Shown here: positions 8,425 to 16,357 of the stretch, piece by piece
Position numbering within the stretch: position 1 is the stretch's first letter
Layout: each line of letters opens with the position of its first letter
NCBI RefSeq assembly: GCF_015477765.1
Contig: NZ_JADLQQ010000002.1
Span: forward strand, 744,001-808,000
Reading direction: 5' to 3'
Length of the DNA stretch: 64,000 nucleotides
DNA from: Nocardia transvalensis
Lineage (GTDB): Bacteria > Actinomycetota > Actinomycetes > Mycobacteriales > Mycobacteriaceae
Program-made: the position numbers and the translations under genes
The notes under the pieces: model-generated
The model's input: only the letters and a program-made list of their open reading frames with translations
The model's database searches: none
What the model was told of the DNA's origin: nothing

Positions 8425-8988
8425 TCACTGGTAGTGGGTGGTTCTGGGCGAGGTGGAGCCGTCGAGCAGGTCGTGGAACAGTTCGCGGTAGTGCACGATG
8501 GCGGTGCGCATGTCCTCGGTGGAGGCGCTGCCCTCGGCGGCGCGCACGGCGATATCGTGGGCGACGCGGTAGCCGCTGAGCGGTTGGGCGTGTTCCACCG
8601 ACAGGTCGGCGATCTGCTGGTCGTAGCTTTCGGTGGGGTAGCCGCGGTCGGCCATGATCGCGGTCACCAGCCGGTCGGCCGAGCCCAGCGCCCGCGGCGG
8701 ATCGTCGACGAACTGTTCCTGCATCCGCGCCCACTCCATCTGATAGCGGTGTTTCTGCTCCTCGGTGAGCGCACGCAGATTCAGCTCGTCGTGGCGGCGT
8801 TCGCGCTGGGCCAATTCCTGTTCGGCGTCGCGGCGGTCCTCGCTCTGCTGCATGATGCGGTCGTACTCGGGCCCGAATTTGCTGCGCAGCCGCCGCCTTC
8901 GCAGACTCGGCCGCATCGCCACCGCGGCCACACCGATCACCGCGATCACCACCAGCACGATCACCACAGCCCACACTGCACCCGACAC
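8425..8988 (-). CDS. Membrane-anchored hypothetical protein, paralogue of the next gene
   Basis: A 187-residue protein with one N-terminal membrane helix (WAVVIVLVVIAVIGVAAVAM, residues 6-25), a basic stop-transfer stretch RRRRLRSK, a charged coiled-coil-like region (about 40-85), and a C-terminal helical domain with FVDDPPRALGSADRLVTAIM and VHYRELFHDLLDG. Proteins of this layout are widespread in actinobacteria and uncharacterised. The topology places the helical domain in the cytoplasm. First gene of a two-gene operon with the disordered paralogue downstream. Confidence 0.7.
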   Translation of the reverse strand: MSGAVWAVVIVLVVIAVIGVAAVAMRPSLRRRRLRSKFGPEYDRIMQQSEDRRDAEQELAQRERRHDELNLRALTEEQKHRYQMEWARMQEQFVDDPPRALGSADRLVTAIMADRGYPTESYDQQIADLSVEHAQPLSGYRVAHDIAVRAAEGSASTEDMRTAIVHYRELFHDLLDGSTSPRTTHYQ

Positions 8989-9125
8989 CTGAACCTCCTC
9001 GCCGAGCCTGTCGTATTGCTGCGGTAATGCCTCACCCCGGCCACCTCAAACGCCAACGGGTTCAGCGCCGTTGACGCCCCCGATCATCGCCTCGATCGCC
9101 GCGGCGGCTGGCTACCCTGACTGCC

Positions 9126-9851
9126 ATGACCGATCAGATCACCGAGCACACGCCGTCACCGCGGGCCCATTCGCACCCGTTCGTGCCGTATCGACCGACC
9201 CGTCTGGATCGGGCCGAGGCGATCGCACGGGGCAGGCAGTTCTACGCGTTGGTCGACTCCCGGCGCAGCGTGCGGTTCTTCGCCCCGGATCCGGTGCCGC
9301 GGGAGATGATCGAGATCGCGGTGGCCGCCGCCAATACCGCGCCCTCGGGGGCACATCATCAGCCGTGGAAGTTCGTGGCGGTGGCCGATGCCGACATCAA
9401 GCATCGGATCCGGGAGGCGGCCGAGCACGAGGAGCGGATCAACTACGAGGGCGGGCGGCTGCCCGAGCCGTGGCGAGAAGCGTTGGCGCCGTTGGAAACC
9501 ACCTCCGACAAGTCGTATCTGGAGGTGGTGCCGTGGGTGGTGGTGGTGTTCGCGGAAAAGAGCACACCGCGCGCGGACGGGTCGCTGCGCAAGAACTACT
9601 ACGTCAACGAAAGCGTCGGCATCGCCTGCGGGTTGTTCATCACCGCCTTGCACACGATGGGGTTGGCGACCTTGACCCACACCCCCAATCCGATGGGATT
9701 TCTCACCGAGATCCTCGAACGTCCCGCCACCGAACGACCCTACATCCTGTTCCCGATCGGCTATCCGGCACCGGACTGTGAGGTCCCCGATCTGCGCCGC
9801 AAACCTCTCACCGAGGCCCTCGAATACTTCCCGCCGCGCCCACCGGCCTGA
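9126..9851 (+). CDS. Nitroreductase-family flavoenzyme resembling iodotyrosine deiodinase
   Basis: A 241-residue FMN protein of the nitroreductase fold. SRRSVRFF (residues 45-52) and NTAPSGAHHQPWKF (70-83) are FMN-binding landmarks. The region after them matches iodotyrosine deiodinase (IYD): EERINY followed 22 residues later by K in DKSYLE. This places E103, Y107 and K129 at the positions of the substrate-clamping Glu, Tyr and Lys known from vertebrate IYD. The active site is therefore set for a zwitterionic halotyrosine-type substrate, or a relative of it. No halogenation gene is nearby, so the physiological substrate is open. Simple nitroreduction is the alternative. Confidence 0.8.
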   Translation: MTDQITEHTPSPRAHSHPFVPYRPTRLDRAEAIARGRQFYALVDSRRSVRFFAPDPVPREMIEIAVAAANTAPSGAHHQPWKFVAVADADIKHRIREAAEHEERINYEGGRLPEPWREALAPLETTSDKSYLEVVPWVVVVFAEKSTPRADGSLRKNYYVNESVGIACGLFITALHTMGLATLTHTPNPMGFLTEILERPATERPYILFPIGYPAPDCEVPDLRRKPLTEALEYFPPRPPA

Positions 9852-9983
9852 CCACCACAGCGTCGGGGGCACCGGAACCCCGGTCTTGAGACACCCGCGT
9901 GCGGACGGAAATCTTCGCTGCGGCTGCGTGTGTCGGGCGACCACGCAGCCTTGCTGTGCTGGTTGATCCTGGAGAGGGATGTG

Positions 9984-11348
9984 ATGGGTGTCGCTGTGGC
10001 GCAGGTAGATCCGCGCACCGAGCAGATCGACCCGACGCCGCGGCCACGGTGGAATGCCGTCACACGCGTCGGGTTTCGGTTCTGTGTGCTGTATTTCGGG
10101 CTGTTCTGCCTGCTGGACCCGCAGATCACCTTCACCTTCACCGGGTGGGTGCGCTCGCTGCTGCCCGCCGAGGCCAGCCTGTGGCTGGTGCGTCCGCTCT
10201 CGCCGCTGGTGCAGTGGGTGGGTCGCACAGTATTCGGCACCGAGGCGGTGCTGCACACCGATTCGGTCAGCGGTGATCAACGATTCCACTGGGTGCTGGT
10301 GTGCTGTGTGCTGGTGGTGTCGCTGGCCGCGACGCTGGTGTGGTCGGTGCTGGACCGCCGCCGCGGCGACTACCGCCGCCTGGCCGGCTGGTTCTGGCTG
10401 CTGCTGCGGCTGTGCCTGGCCGGGCAGATGCTGTATTACGGTGTGGTCAAGGCGATTCCGACGCAGATGCCCGCACCGTCGCTGACCACGCTGCTGCAGC
10501 CCTACGGCAGTTTCACCCCGATGGGCGTGCTGTGGAATCAGGTCGGGGCGTCGCGGCCGTATGAAATCCTGCTCGGCTGTGCCGAACTCACGGCCGGGAT
10601 CCTGCTGCTGATTCCCCGCACGGCGGTACTGGGCCTGTTGCTGAGCCTGGTCAGCCTGGGGCAGGTGTTCGTGTTGAACATGACCTTCGATGTGCCGGTG
10701 AAGATTCTGTCCGGCCATCTGCTGCTGATCTGCCTGGTGCTGCTGGCCCCGCAGGCCGGACGGCTGCTCGAGGTGCTGGTGCTCGAACGCACGCCGGGCC
10801 CGATCGCGCTGCCGCACCCGTTCACGACCGCGCGCGGGCGCCGAATCGGCACGGCCGCACAGGTAGTGGTGGGCGTGTGGGTGCTCAGCGCCCTGGTGCA
10901 CCACGGCTGGAATACCTGGACCCAGGTCGGTGGCGGGCGAGACCGGCCGCCGCTGTACGGGATCTGGACGGTGTCACAGTTCGCGCGTGACGGCCAGGAG
11001 GTGCCGCCGCTGACGACCGATCGAACCCGCTGGCGGCGTGTGGTATTCGAGACGCCGGGCAGGCTCACCTATCAGCGGATGGACGACACCATGGTGACGG
11101 CGATGGCGCAGGTCGACACCGCCAAACATCGCCTGGACATCTTCGCGCTGCCCACCGCGGCGGGGACGGCACCGCACCGGCTGGGCATGGCCCGGCTCGG
11201 CTTCACCCAGCCCGGCCCCGACCGGCTGCACCTGCAGGGCGTGATCGACGGGCACCGGGTGGACATCGCGCTGGACCGCATCGACCCGGCCACACTCCCG
11301 TTGCAGGGCACGGGATTTCACTGGGTGCAGGACTACCAGAACCTCTGA
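9984..11348 (+). CDS. DoxX-like membrane protein with C-terminal extracytoplasmic domain
   Basis: A 454-residue protein from ATG 9984, with GGAGAGG 7 bases upstream. The frame opens earlier at 9930 without a ribosome site. It has about 8 hydrophobic segments to residue ~330: FCVLYFGLFCLL, LLLRLCLAGQMLYYGVVKAI, ELTAGILLLIPRTAVLGLLL and others, in a DoxX/HTTM-like arrangement. About 130 residues of polar sequence follow (RRVVFETPGRLTYQRMDDTM onward), probably outside the membrane. The gene at 56085 has the same layout at smaller size. Function unknown; a link to redox or cell-envelope homeostasis would be guesswork. Confidence 0.7.
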   Translation: MGVAVAQVDPRTEQIDPTPRPRWNAVTRVGFRFCVLYFGLFCLLDPQITFTFTGWVRSLLPAEASLWLVRPLSPLVQWVGRTVFGTEAVLHTDSVSGDQRFHWVLVCCVLVVSLAATLVWSVLDRRRGDYRRLAGWFWLLLRLCLAGQMLYYGVVKAIPTQMPAPSLTTLLQPYGSFTPMGVLWNQVGASRPYEILLGCAELTAGILLLIPRTAVLGLLLSLVSLGQVFVLNMTFDVPVKILSGHLLLICLVLLAPQAGRLLEVLVLERTPGPIALPHPFTTARGRRIGTAAQVVVGVWVLSALVHHGWNTWTQVGGGRDRPPLYGIWTVSQFARDGQEVPPLTTDRTRWRRVVFETPGRLTYQRMDDTMVTAMAQVDTAKHRLDIFALPTAAGTAPHRLGMARLGFTQPGPDRLHLQGVIDGHRVDIALDRIDPATLPLQGTGFHWVQDYQNL

Positions 11349-11355
11349 TACCGCA

Positions 11356-11466
11356 TCAGCGCCGCGACACCGGCCCGTGCTGGTGGGCCGTCTCCTCGCC
11401 CACGCCCAGGGCGGCGGCGATCTCGCTGCCGGTTACCGGTTCGGCCCGCCGGGCTTCAGTGAGCAC
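11356..11466 (-). pseudogene. Possible remnant of a small HTH protein
   Basis: A 36-codon frame from GTG 11466 reads TGSEIAAALGVGEETAHQHG, which resembles the recognition end of small HTH proteins such as the one at 57753 (TWEQIGDALGVTRQSAHTKY). The N-terminal part of such a protein is missing and there is no good ribosome site. It may be debris or a chance frame. Confidence 0.25.
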
Positions 11467-11519
11467 CGGCGAGCCGAGCGGGCGGGCGGGGACCTGTCGG
11501 TCACGGTGTGAGACGACGG

Positions 11520-11825
11520 TCAGTCGTTGTCCTGCTCGATCGACAGCACGGTGCCGGTCGCCGCGTCCACGTGGGCCTCGTAGCCGGCGCCGTCGCGGGT
11601 GCGCAGATCGATCTCCCACTTGGGGGAGCCCTCGGAGGTGTCGAGTTCGACCGACTCCACCGTCGCGCCCATCAGGGCCGCGCGCGCGGCGTCGAGGGTT
11701 TGCTGCTGGTCGAGCGGTTGCTCGGCCGAGGCCAGCGCGCTGCCGCCGCCGGCCAGGGCCGCGGCCAGGGCCGCGGTGAACGACAGCCGGCGCCACGCGC
11801 CGGTGCGAGCAATGGTGTGGGCCAT
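11520..11825 (-). CDS. Secreted PepSY-domain protein
   Basis: A 101-residue protein with a signal peptide (residues 1-34: arginine-containing start, hydrophobic core LSFTAALAAALAGGGSALAS). A single PepSY domain follows: QTLDAARAALMGATVESVEL, then WEIDLRTRDGAGYEAHVDAA and TGTVLSIEQD. PepSY domains occur in protease propeptides and in small envelope proteins that may modulate proteases. It has the usual 60-70 residue domain length. AGGAGG precedes the ATG by about 5 bases. It is monocistronic. Confidence 0.8.
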   Translation of the reverse strand: MAHTIARTGAWRRLSFTAALAAALAGGGSALASAEQPLDQQQTLDAARAALMGATVESVELDTSEGSPKWEIDLRTRDGAGYEAHVDAATGTVLSIEQDND

Positions 11826-12039
11826 GATGAACCTCCTGTGTCGTGACTGCTCCGGACGGTGAATCCGGGGCGCGACCTAGAGCCGACGGCCCGCTGCGCC
11901 CCTCGCCCAGGAACTACCACCTGAAACCGCTGGTATGCGTGTCACGCCGGGCCGGAAATCGGGAATCCCGCGCGGCCGGGTGTCGGATTCGGCATTCTCG
12001 ATGCGTGTACTCGGTGCACGCCACACCGAAGGAGAGCCC

Positions 12040-12888
12040 ATGTCCACCCGCCCCCGCACCCTGATCAGCGACCTCGTCGTCGGCGAGTCCCCGCGCTGGC
12101 ACGCCGACCGGCTGTGGTTCGCCAACTGGGGGCTCGCGCAGGAGATCGTCGCCGCCGACCCCGACGGCAAGACCGAGGTGGTGGCGCGCGGCCCGAAATT
12201 CGCCGGGTACTGCTTGGACTGGCTGCCCGACGGGACCATGCTGGTGACCGGCGAGCACGATCTGCTGCGGCTGGAATCCGACGGCTCCTACCGCACGCAC
12301 GCCCCGCTGAGCGAGGTGGGGTCGGGCCCCAACGACCTGGTCGTCGACGGGCGCGGCAACACCTATGTGGGGCTGATCGGGTTCGCCTTCGGAGAGCAGC
12401 AGTTCCGGCCGGGCACCATCGCGCTGGTGACCCCGGCGGGGGCGGTTCGCCTTGTCGCCGAGGACATCTGGTTCCCCAACGGGATGGTCGTCACCCCCGA
12501 CAACGCCACCCTGATCGTCGCCGAGAGCTGGGCGAATCGGTTGACCGCCTTCGATATCGGGCCCGACGGCGAGCTGAGCGGGCGCCGGGTGTGGGCGCAG
12601 CTGGGAGGTGACGGGATCTGCCTGGACGCCTCCGGCGCGATCTGGACCTCCGGCGTCTCGGAGAACACGCCGTTCGTGCAGCGGGTGCGCGAGGGCGGGG
12701 AGGTCCTGGACCGCTTCGAGGTCGACGGCGCCTGTTTCGCGTGCATGCTCGGCGGCGCCGCGGGAACCACGTTGTTCCTCATGGTCGCCGACTGGCTGGG
12801 GGAGGACCGGATGGGGGAGATGTTCACCGCCCACACCGGCCGCGTGCTCACCACCGAGGTCGACATCCCCCACGCCGGGCGCCCCTGA
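12040..12888 (+). CDS. SMP-30/gluconolactonase-family protein
   Basis: A 282-residue six-bladed beta-propeller enzyme read from ATG 12040, with AAGGAGAG 4 bases upstream; the open frame before it is not conserved-looking. Landmarks are VVGESPRWHADRLWFANWG (N-terminal ESP metal-ligand motif), SGPNDLVVDGRGNTYVG, FPNGMVVTPDNATLIVAES and GDGICLDASGAIW. The E, N and D positions of these motifs are the divalent-metal ligands of the family. It is probably a cytoplasmic lactone hydrolase of unknown substrate. It converges on the imine-reductase gene. Confidence 0.85.
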   Translation: MSTRPRTLISDLVVGESPRWHADRLWFANWGLAQEIVAADPDGKTEVVARGPKFAGYCLDWLPDGTMLVTGEHDLLRLESDGSYRTHAPLSEVGSGPNDLVVDGRGNTYVGLIGFAFGEQQFRPGTIALVTPAGAVRLVAEDIWFPNGMVVTPDNATLIVAESWANRLTAFDIGPDGELSGRRVWAQLGGDGICLDASGAIWTSGVSENTPFVQRVREGGEVLDRFEVDGACFACMLGGAAGTTLFLMVADWLGEDRMGEMFTAHTGRVLTTEVDIPHAGRP

Positions 12889-12905
12889 CCGCCGCGACAG
12901 ACCGG

Positions 12906-13778
12906 TCAGGCGCGCAGGCCTTCGAAGATCCGCACGAACGCCTGGGCGCCGTGGCCGTCGGCGACCTGGGCGTCGATGAGGGCCTTGACCGGGGCCAGCA
13001 CGGTCAGCGGGACACCCGCGTCGCGGCTGGCGCGCACGATGGCATCGACGGCGGATTTGTTGAAATCCAGGCTCTGCACCTCGGTGGTGTAGTCGCCGCC
13101 GTCGATCATCGCCGCGTGCGCGGGCAGCCCGGTGGCCATCGCCTGCAGCCACGGCACCGCCCGGGCGGCGAAGTCCTGGGCGCTCACCCCGGCGGTGCGC
13201 ATCAGCGCCGCGCCGTGCTGGAATCCGGCGAACATGATGTACATCCCGGCCAGCAGCGCGAAGTCGTACTGCGCGGCCAGGCCCGCGTCGGTGCCGAAAT
13301 ACTCTGCGGTGCCGAACAATTCGAACACCTCACGATGCTCGGCGAACACCGCCTCGCTGCCGCTGTAGAGGATCGACGAACCGGGCTGCCCGATCATGTC
13401 GGGGATGGCCATGATGCCGCCGTCGAGGTAGTCGATGCCGTGGCGGGCGGCCCACTCGGCCAGCTCGCGGGCCTCGGCGGGGCTGGTGGAGGTGAGGTTG
13501 ATCAACGCCCGCCCGCGCAGTCGTTCGGCGACGGGGTCGAGGGCCTCGTGCACGGAGGGATGCCCGAGCAGGCAGGCGATCACCGGGCCGGTGCCCGACA
13601 GCGCCCGGGCGAGGGTGGGTGCGCCGATGGCGCCCGCGGCGACCAGGTCGGTGTCGCGGCCGGGGGTGCGGTTCCACACCGTCGTGCGGTGACCACCCTT
13701 CACCAGCGCGGCGGCCAATGCGCGGCCCATGGCGCCGAGGCCGAGAACGGTGACGGGGGTGTGCTGAGGATCGGCCAT
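12906..13778 (-). CDS. NADP-dependent imine-reductase-like oxidoreductase
   Basis: A 290-residue protein of the beta-hydroxyacid dehydrogenase / imine reductase group, from ATG 13778 with AAGGAG upstream. The Rossmann motif VLGLGAMGRALAAALVKGGH (residues 11-30) and VWNRTP (34-39) indicate NADP preference. DGGIMAIPDMIG (119-130) is typical of imine reductases, and D172 in AQYDFALL sits where many of those enzymes have their catalytic Asp. The C-terminal domain is the all-helical dimerisation type. The natural substrate of most such proteins is unknown. It is divergent from an HxlR regulator across a 138-bp gap that holds a clear dyad. Confidence 0.8.
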   Translation of the reverse strand: MADPQHTPVTVLGLGAMGRALAAALVKGGHRTTVWNRTPGRDTDLVAAGAIGAPTLARALSGTGPVIACLLGHPSVHEALDPVAERLRGRALINLTSTSPAEARELAEWAARHGIDYLDGGIMAIPDMIGQPGSSILYSGSEAVFAEHREVFELFGTAEYFGTDAGLAAQYDFALLAGMYIMFAGFQHGAALMRTAGVSAQDFAARAVPWLQAMATGLPAHAAMIDGGDYTTEVQSLDFNKSAVDAIVRASRDAGVPLTVLAPVKALIDAQVADGHGAQAFVRIFEGLRA

Positions 13779-13854
13779 AGCGGTTGAACTCCTTGGGTTT
13801 TCGAATCGGTCTGCGGCGCCGGGACCCAGCGTCCCCCGTACCGGACATCCCGAC

Positions 13855-13881
13855 AAGTACCTACTATTCGGTGAGGTACTT
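13855..13881. promoter_or_regulatory. AAGTACCT...AGGTACTT operator between imine reductase and HxlR genes
   Basis: A perfect 8-bp inverted repeat, AAGTACCT (13855-13862) and AGGTACTT (13874-13881), has an 11-base centre, AT-rich against its surroundings. It lies 77 bp upstream of the oxidoreductase ATG and about 36 bp upstream of the regulator ATG, so one site could control both. HxlR proteins are known to bind such GTAC-containing dyads. Confidence 0.65.
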
Positions 13882-13916
13882 ACCGTCAGGTGTGTGAACA
13901 GGTAGCGAGGGCGACG

Positions 13917-14273
13917 ATGGGCGCGAAGAGATCCGGACCATATTTCTGCGGCATCGATGCGGCGATGGACGTGATCGGCGGCAAGTGGAAGGCGCTGATC
14001 CTGTGGGAGCTCGAGAACTCACGAGTGCGCCGGTTCGGCCAGCTGCGCCGCAATCTGCCCGGGGTGTCGGAGAAGATGCTGATCCAGCAGCTGCGCGAGC
14101 TCGAGGAGGACGGCATCGTGGAGCGCGTGGTCTACCGGGAGGTGCCGCCGCGGGTGGAGTATTCGCTGACCGAGCTCGGCACCCGGCTCAATCGCGCGCT
14201 GGAACCGTTGGGCGCGTGGGGCCGCGAACGGATCGCCCGCATCGGCGCGGACAAGATCGTGGTGGGCGGCTGA
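13917..14273 (+). CDS. HxlR-family transcriptional regulator
   Basis: A 118-residue winged-helix protein. ATG 13917 is preferred (GAGGG 7 bases upstream) over the GTG at 13890. Typical blocks are YFCGIDAAMDVIGGKWKALI, RFGQLRRNLPGVSEKMLIQQ, LRELEEDGIVERVVYREVPP and RVEYSLTELG. A cysteine sits at the N-terminal spot (FCGI) used as a redox or electrophile sensor in several HxlR proteins. Position and the shared dyad point to control of the divergent imine-reductase-like gene. A second HxlR protein in the window (56931) has the same AVCP-type cysteine. Confidence 0.85.
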   Translation: MGAKRSGPYFCGIDAAMDVIGGKWKALILWELENSRVRRFGQLRRNLPGVSEKMLIQQLRELEEDGIVERVVYREVPPRVEYSLTELGTRLNRALEPLGAWGRERIARIGADKIVVGG

Positions 14274-14350
14274 GGACCGGCCGCCGGTGATTGCGCGCAG
14301 GCTGCGGGCAAGACATGGCACACCCGTGCGGCAATGGTAGGAAGGGGAAC

Positions 14351-15709
14351 GTGTCAGCAACTGGTCGAGAAACGGAAGCAACAGGGTCGCGCGCGGTGTC
14401 GGAGGTGGTGGAGCTGGTCAGCACGCTGATCCGCTTCGACACCTCCAACACCGGCGAGCTGGCCACCACCAAGGGCGAACGCGAATGCGCGCAATGGGTC
14501 GCCGACCAGTTGCACCAGGCCGGATACACCACCGAATACGTCGAATCCGGCGCGCCCGGGCGCGGCAACGTCTTCGCGCGCCTGCCCGGCGCCGATCCCA
14601 GCCGCGGCGCGCTGATGATCCACGGACATCTGGACGTGGTGCCCGCCGAGGCCGCCGACTGGAGCGTGCACCCGTTCTCCGGCGCGGTGCGCGACGGGTA
14701 CGTGTGGGGCCGCGGCGCGATCGATATGAAGGATATGGTCGGCATGATGCTGGCCGTGGCCCGCCAGTTCAAGATCGAGGGCACGGTGCCGCCGCGCGAT
14801 CTGGTGTTCGCGTTCCTGGCCGATGAGGAGAACGGCGGCCGCTGGGGGTCGCACTGGCTGGTGGACAACCGCCCCGACCTGTTCGAGGGGATCACCGAGG
14901 CGGTGGGGGAGGTCGGGGGTTTCTCGCTGACCGTGCCGCGCCGCGACGGCACCGAGCGGCGGCTGTATCTGGTGGAGACCGCGGAGAAGGGGCTGTCGTG
15001 GATGCGCTTGCGCGCCAAGGCGCGTGCCGGGCACGGCTCGTTCGTGCACGAGGACAATGCGGTCACCATCCTCGCCGAGGCGGTGGCGCGGCTGGGCAAA
15101 CACACCTTCCCGCTGGTGATCTCGGATTCGGTGGCCGAATTCCTGGCCGCGGTCGGCGAGGAGACCGGGATCGACTTCGACCCGACCGGACCCGATATCG
15201 AGGGCCAGCTGGCCAAGCTGGGCACCATCTCGCGCATCATCGGCGCCACCCTGCGCGACACCGCCAATCCGACCATGCTGCAGGCCGGGTACAAGGCCAA
15301 CGTGATTCCGCAGACCGCCGAGGCGGTGGTGGACTGCCGGGTGGTGCCCGGGCGCCAGGCCGCGTTCGAACGCGAGGTGGACGAGCTCATCGGCCCGGAT
15401 GTGGAGCGGGAGTGGATCACCAACCTCGACTCGTATGAAACGACGTTCGACGGGCATCTGGTCGACGCGATGAACGACGCGATCACGGCCCACGACCCGG
15501 ACGGGCGTACGGTGCCCTACATGCTGTCCGGTGGTACGGACGCGAAGGCGTTCGCCCGCTTGGGGATTCGCTGCTTCGGTTTCGCACCGCTGCGGCTGCC
15601 ACCGGAATTGGACTTCTCGGCGCTGTTCCACGGTGTGGACGAACGGGTTCCGGTCGACGCACTGGAATTCGGCACCAGGGTCATGGAGCATTTCCTACTG
15701 CACAGCTGA
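14351..15709 (+). CDS. M20/M28-type metallo-hydrolase (Rv2141c-like)
   Basis: A 452-residue M20 peptidase/deacylase. GTG 14351 is chosen for the AAGGGG just upstream; the frame extends 20 codons further without support. Metal-site motifs: HGHLDVVPAE, then WGRGAIDMKD, LADEENGGRWGS and the late HGVDERVP. The lid/dimerisation domain is in the middle. Family members cleave dipeptides, N-acyl amino acids or succinyl-diaminopimelate, and the substrate cannot be read from sequence. The PEBP gene starts 24 bp downstream in the same direction, the pairing I recall for Rv2141c and Rv2140c in M. tuberculosis. Confidence 0.85.
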   Translation: MSATGRETEATGSRAVSEVVELVSTLIRFDTSNTGELATTKGERECAQWVADQLHQAGYTTEYVESGAPGRGNVFARLPGADPSRGALMIHGHLDVVPAEAADWSVHPFSGAVRDGYVWGRGAIDMKDMVGMMLAVARQFKIEGTVPPRDLVFAFLADEENGGRWGSHWLVDNRPDLFEGITEAVGEVGGFSLTVPRRDGTERRLYLVETAEKGLSWMRLRAKARAGHGSFVHEDNAVTILAEAVARLGKHTFPLVISDSVAEFLAAVGEETGIDFDPTGPDIEGQLAKLGTISRIIGATLRDTANPTMLQAGYKANVIPQTAEAVVDCRVVPGRQAAFEREVDELIGPDVEREWITNLDSYETTFDGHLVDAMNDAITAHDPDGRTVPYMLSGGTDAKAFARLGIRCFGFAPLRLPPELDFSALFHGVDERVPVDALEFGTRVMEHFLLHS

Positions 15710-15733
15710 CGATTCGAAAGGACGGCTCTTCTC

Positions 15734-16270
15734 GTGCCCGACTACTCCTACAATCCGTACGCGGCGCTGCCGCAGCTGCCGCGCTTCACCCTCACCTCCT
15801 CCGATGTCACCGACGGCCGCCCCTTCGGCAACGATCAGGCCAGCGGGAAGTTCGGCGCCGGCGGCAAGGACATCTCGCCGCAGCTGTCGTGGTCGGGATT
15901 CCCGGCCGAGACCAAGAGTTTCGTGGTCACCGTCTACGACCCGGATGCGCCGACGGCCTCGGGGTTCTGGCATTGGGCCGTGGCCGATATCCCGGCCGCG
16001 ACCACGTCGCTGCCCAGCGGTGCGGGCAGCGACGGCGGCAGCCTGCCCGCGGGTGCGCTCACGCTGCGCAACGACGGCGGTTTCGCCGGATTCGTCGGCG
16101 CGGCCCCGCCGCCGGGCCACGGCTACCACCGCTACTTCATCGCCGTGCACGCGGTGGATGTGGAATCGCTGGGCATCGGCGCCGACGCCACCCCGGCGTT
16201 CCTGGGGTTCAACCTGTTCTCCCACGCCATCGCCCGCGCGGTCATCGTGGCGACCTACGAGCAGAAGTAG
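15734..16270 (+). CDS. YbhB/YbcL family PEBP-like protein (Rv2140c-like)
   Basis: A 178-residue phosphatidylethanolamine-binding-protein homologue with a GTG start. Conserved blocks are [32 protein letters not shown], and [18 protein letters not shown], which form the anion/ligand pocket of the fold. The length fits bacterial PEBPs. M. tuberculosis Rv2140c is the likely counterpart. Members bind small anionic ligands and are called Raf-kinase-inhibitor-like only by homology. The gene forms an operon with the upstream M20 hydrolase and is followed by a strong double hairpin. Confidence 0.88.
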   Translation: MPDYSYNPYAALPQLPRFTLTSSDVTDGRPFGNDQASGKFGAGGKDISPQLSWSGFPAETKSFVVTVYDPDAPTASGFWHWAVADIPAATTSLPSGAGSDGGSLPAGALTLRNDGGFAGFVGAAPPPGHGYHRYFIAVHAVDVESLGIGADATPAFLGFNLFSHAIARAVIVATYEQK

Positions 16271-16271
16271 G

Positions 16272-16344
16272 TCCCGGCCGAAAACCAGGCCGGGAACACA
16301 CTATTGGGCACGCCGGGATCGGGTCTTCCGTCGATCCCGGCGTG
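16272..16344. terminator. Double hairpin terminator between convergent genes
   Basis: TCCCGGCC (16272-16279) pairs perfectly with GGCCGGGA (16288-16295). Then CACGCCGGGATC (16309-16320) pairs perfectly with GATCCCGGCGTG (16333-16344), a 12-bp stem. No long T-run follows, as is common in actinomycetes. It lies between the PEBP gene and the convergent acyl-CoA ligase, so it can serve both directions. Confidence 0.8.
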
Positions 16345-16357
16345 CTGTCGGCCGGGG

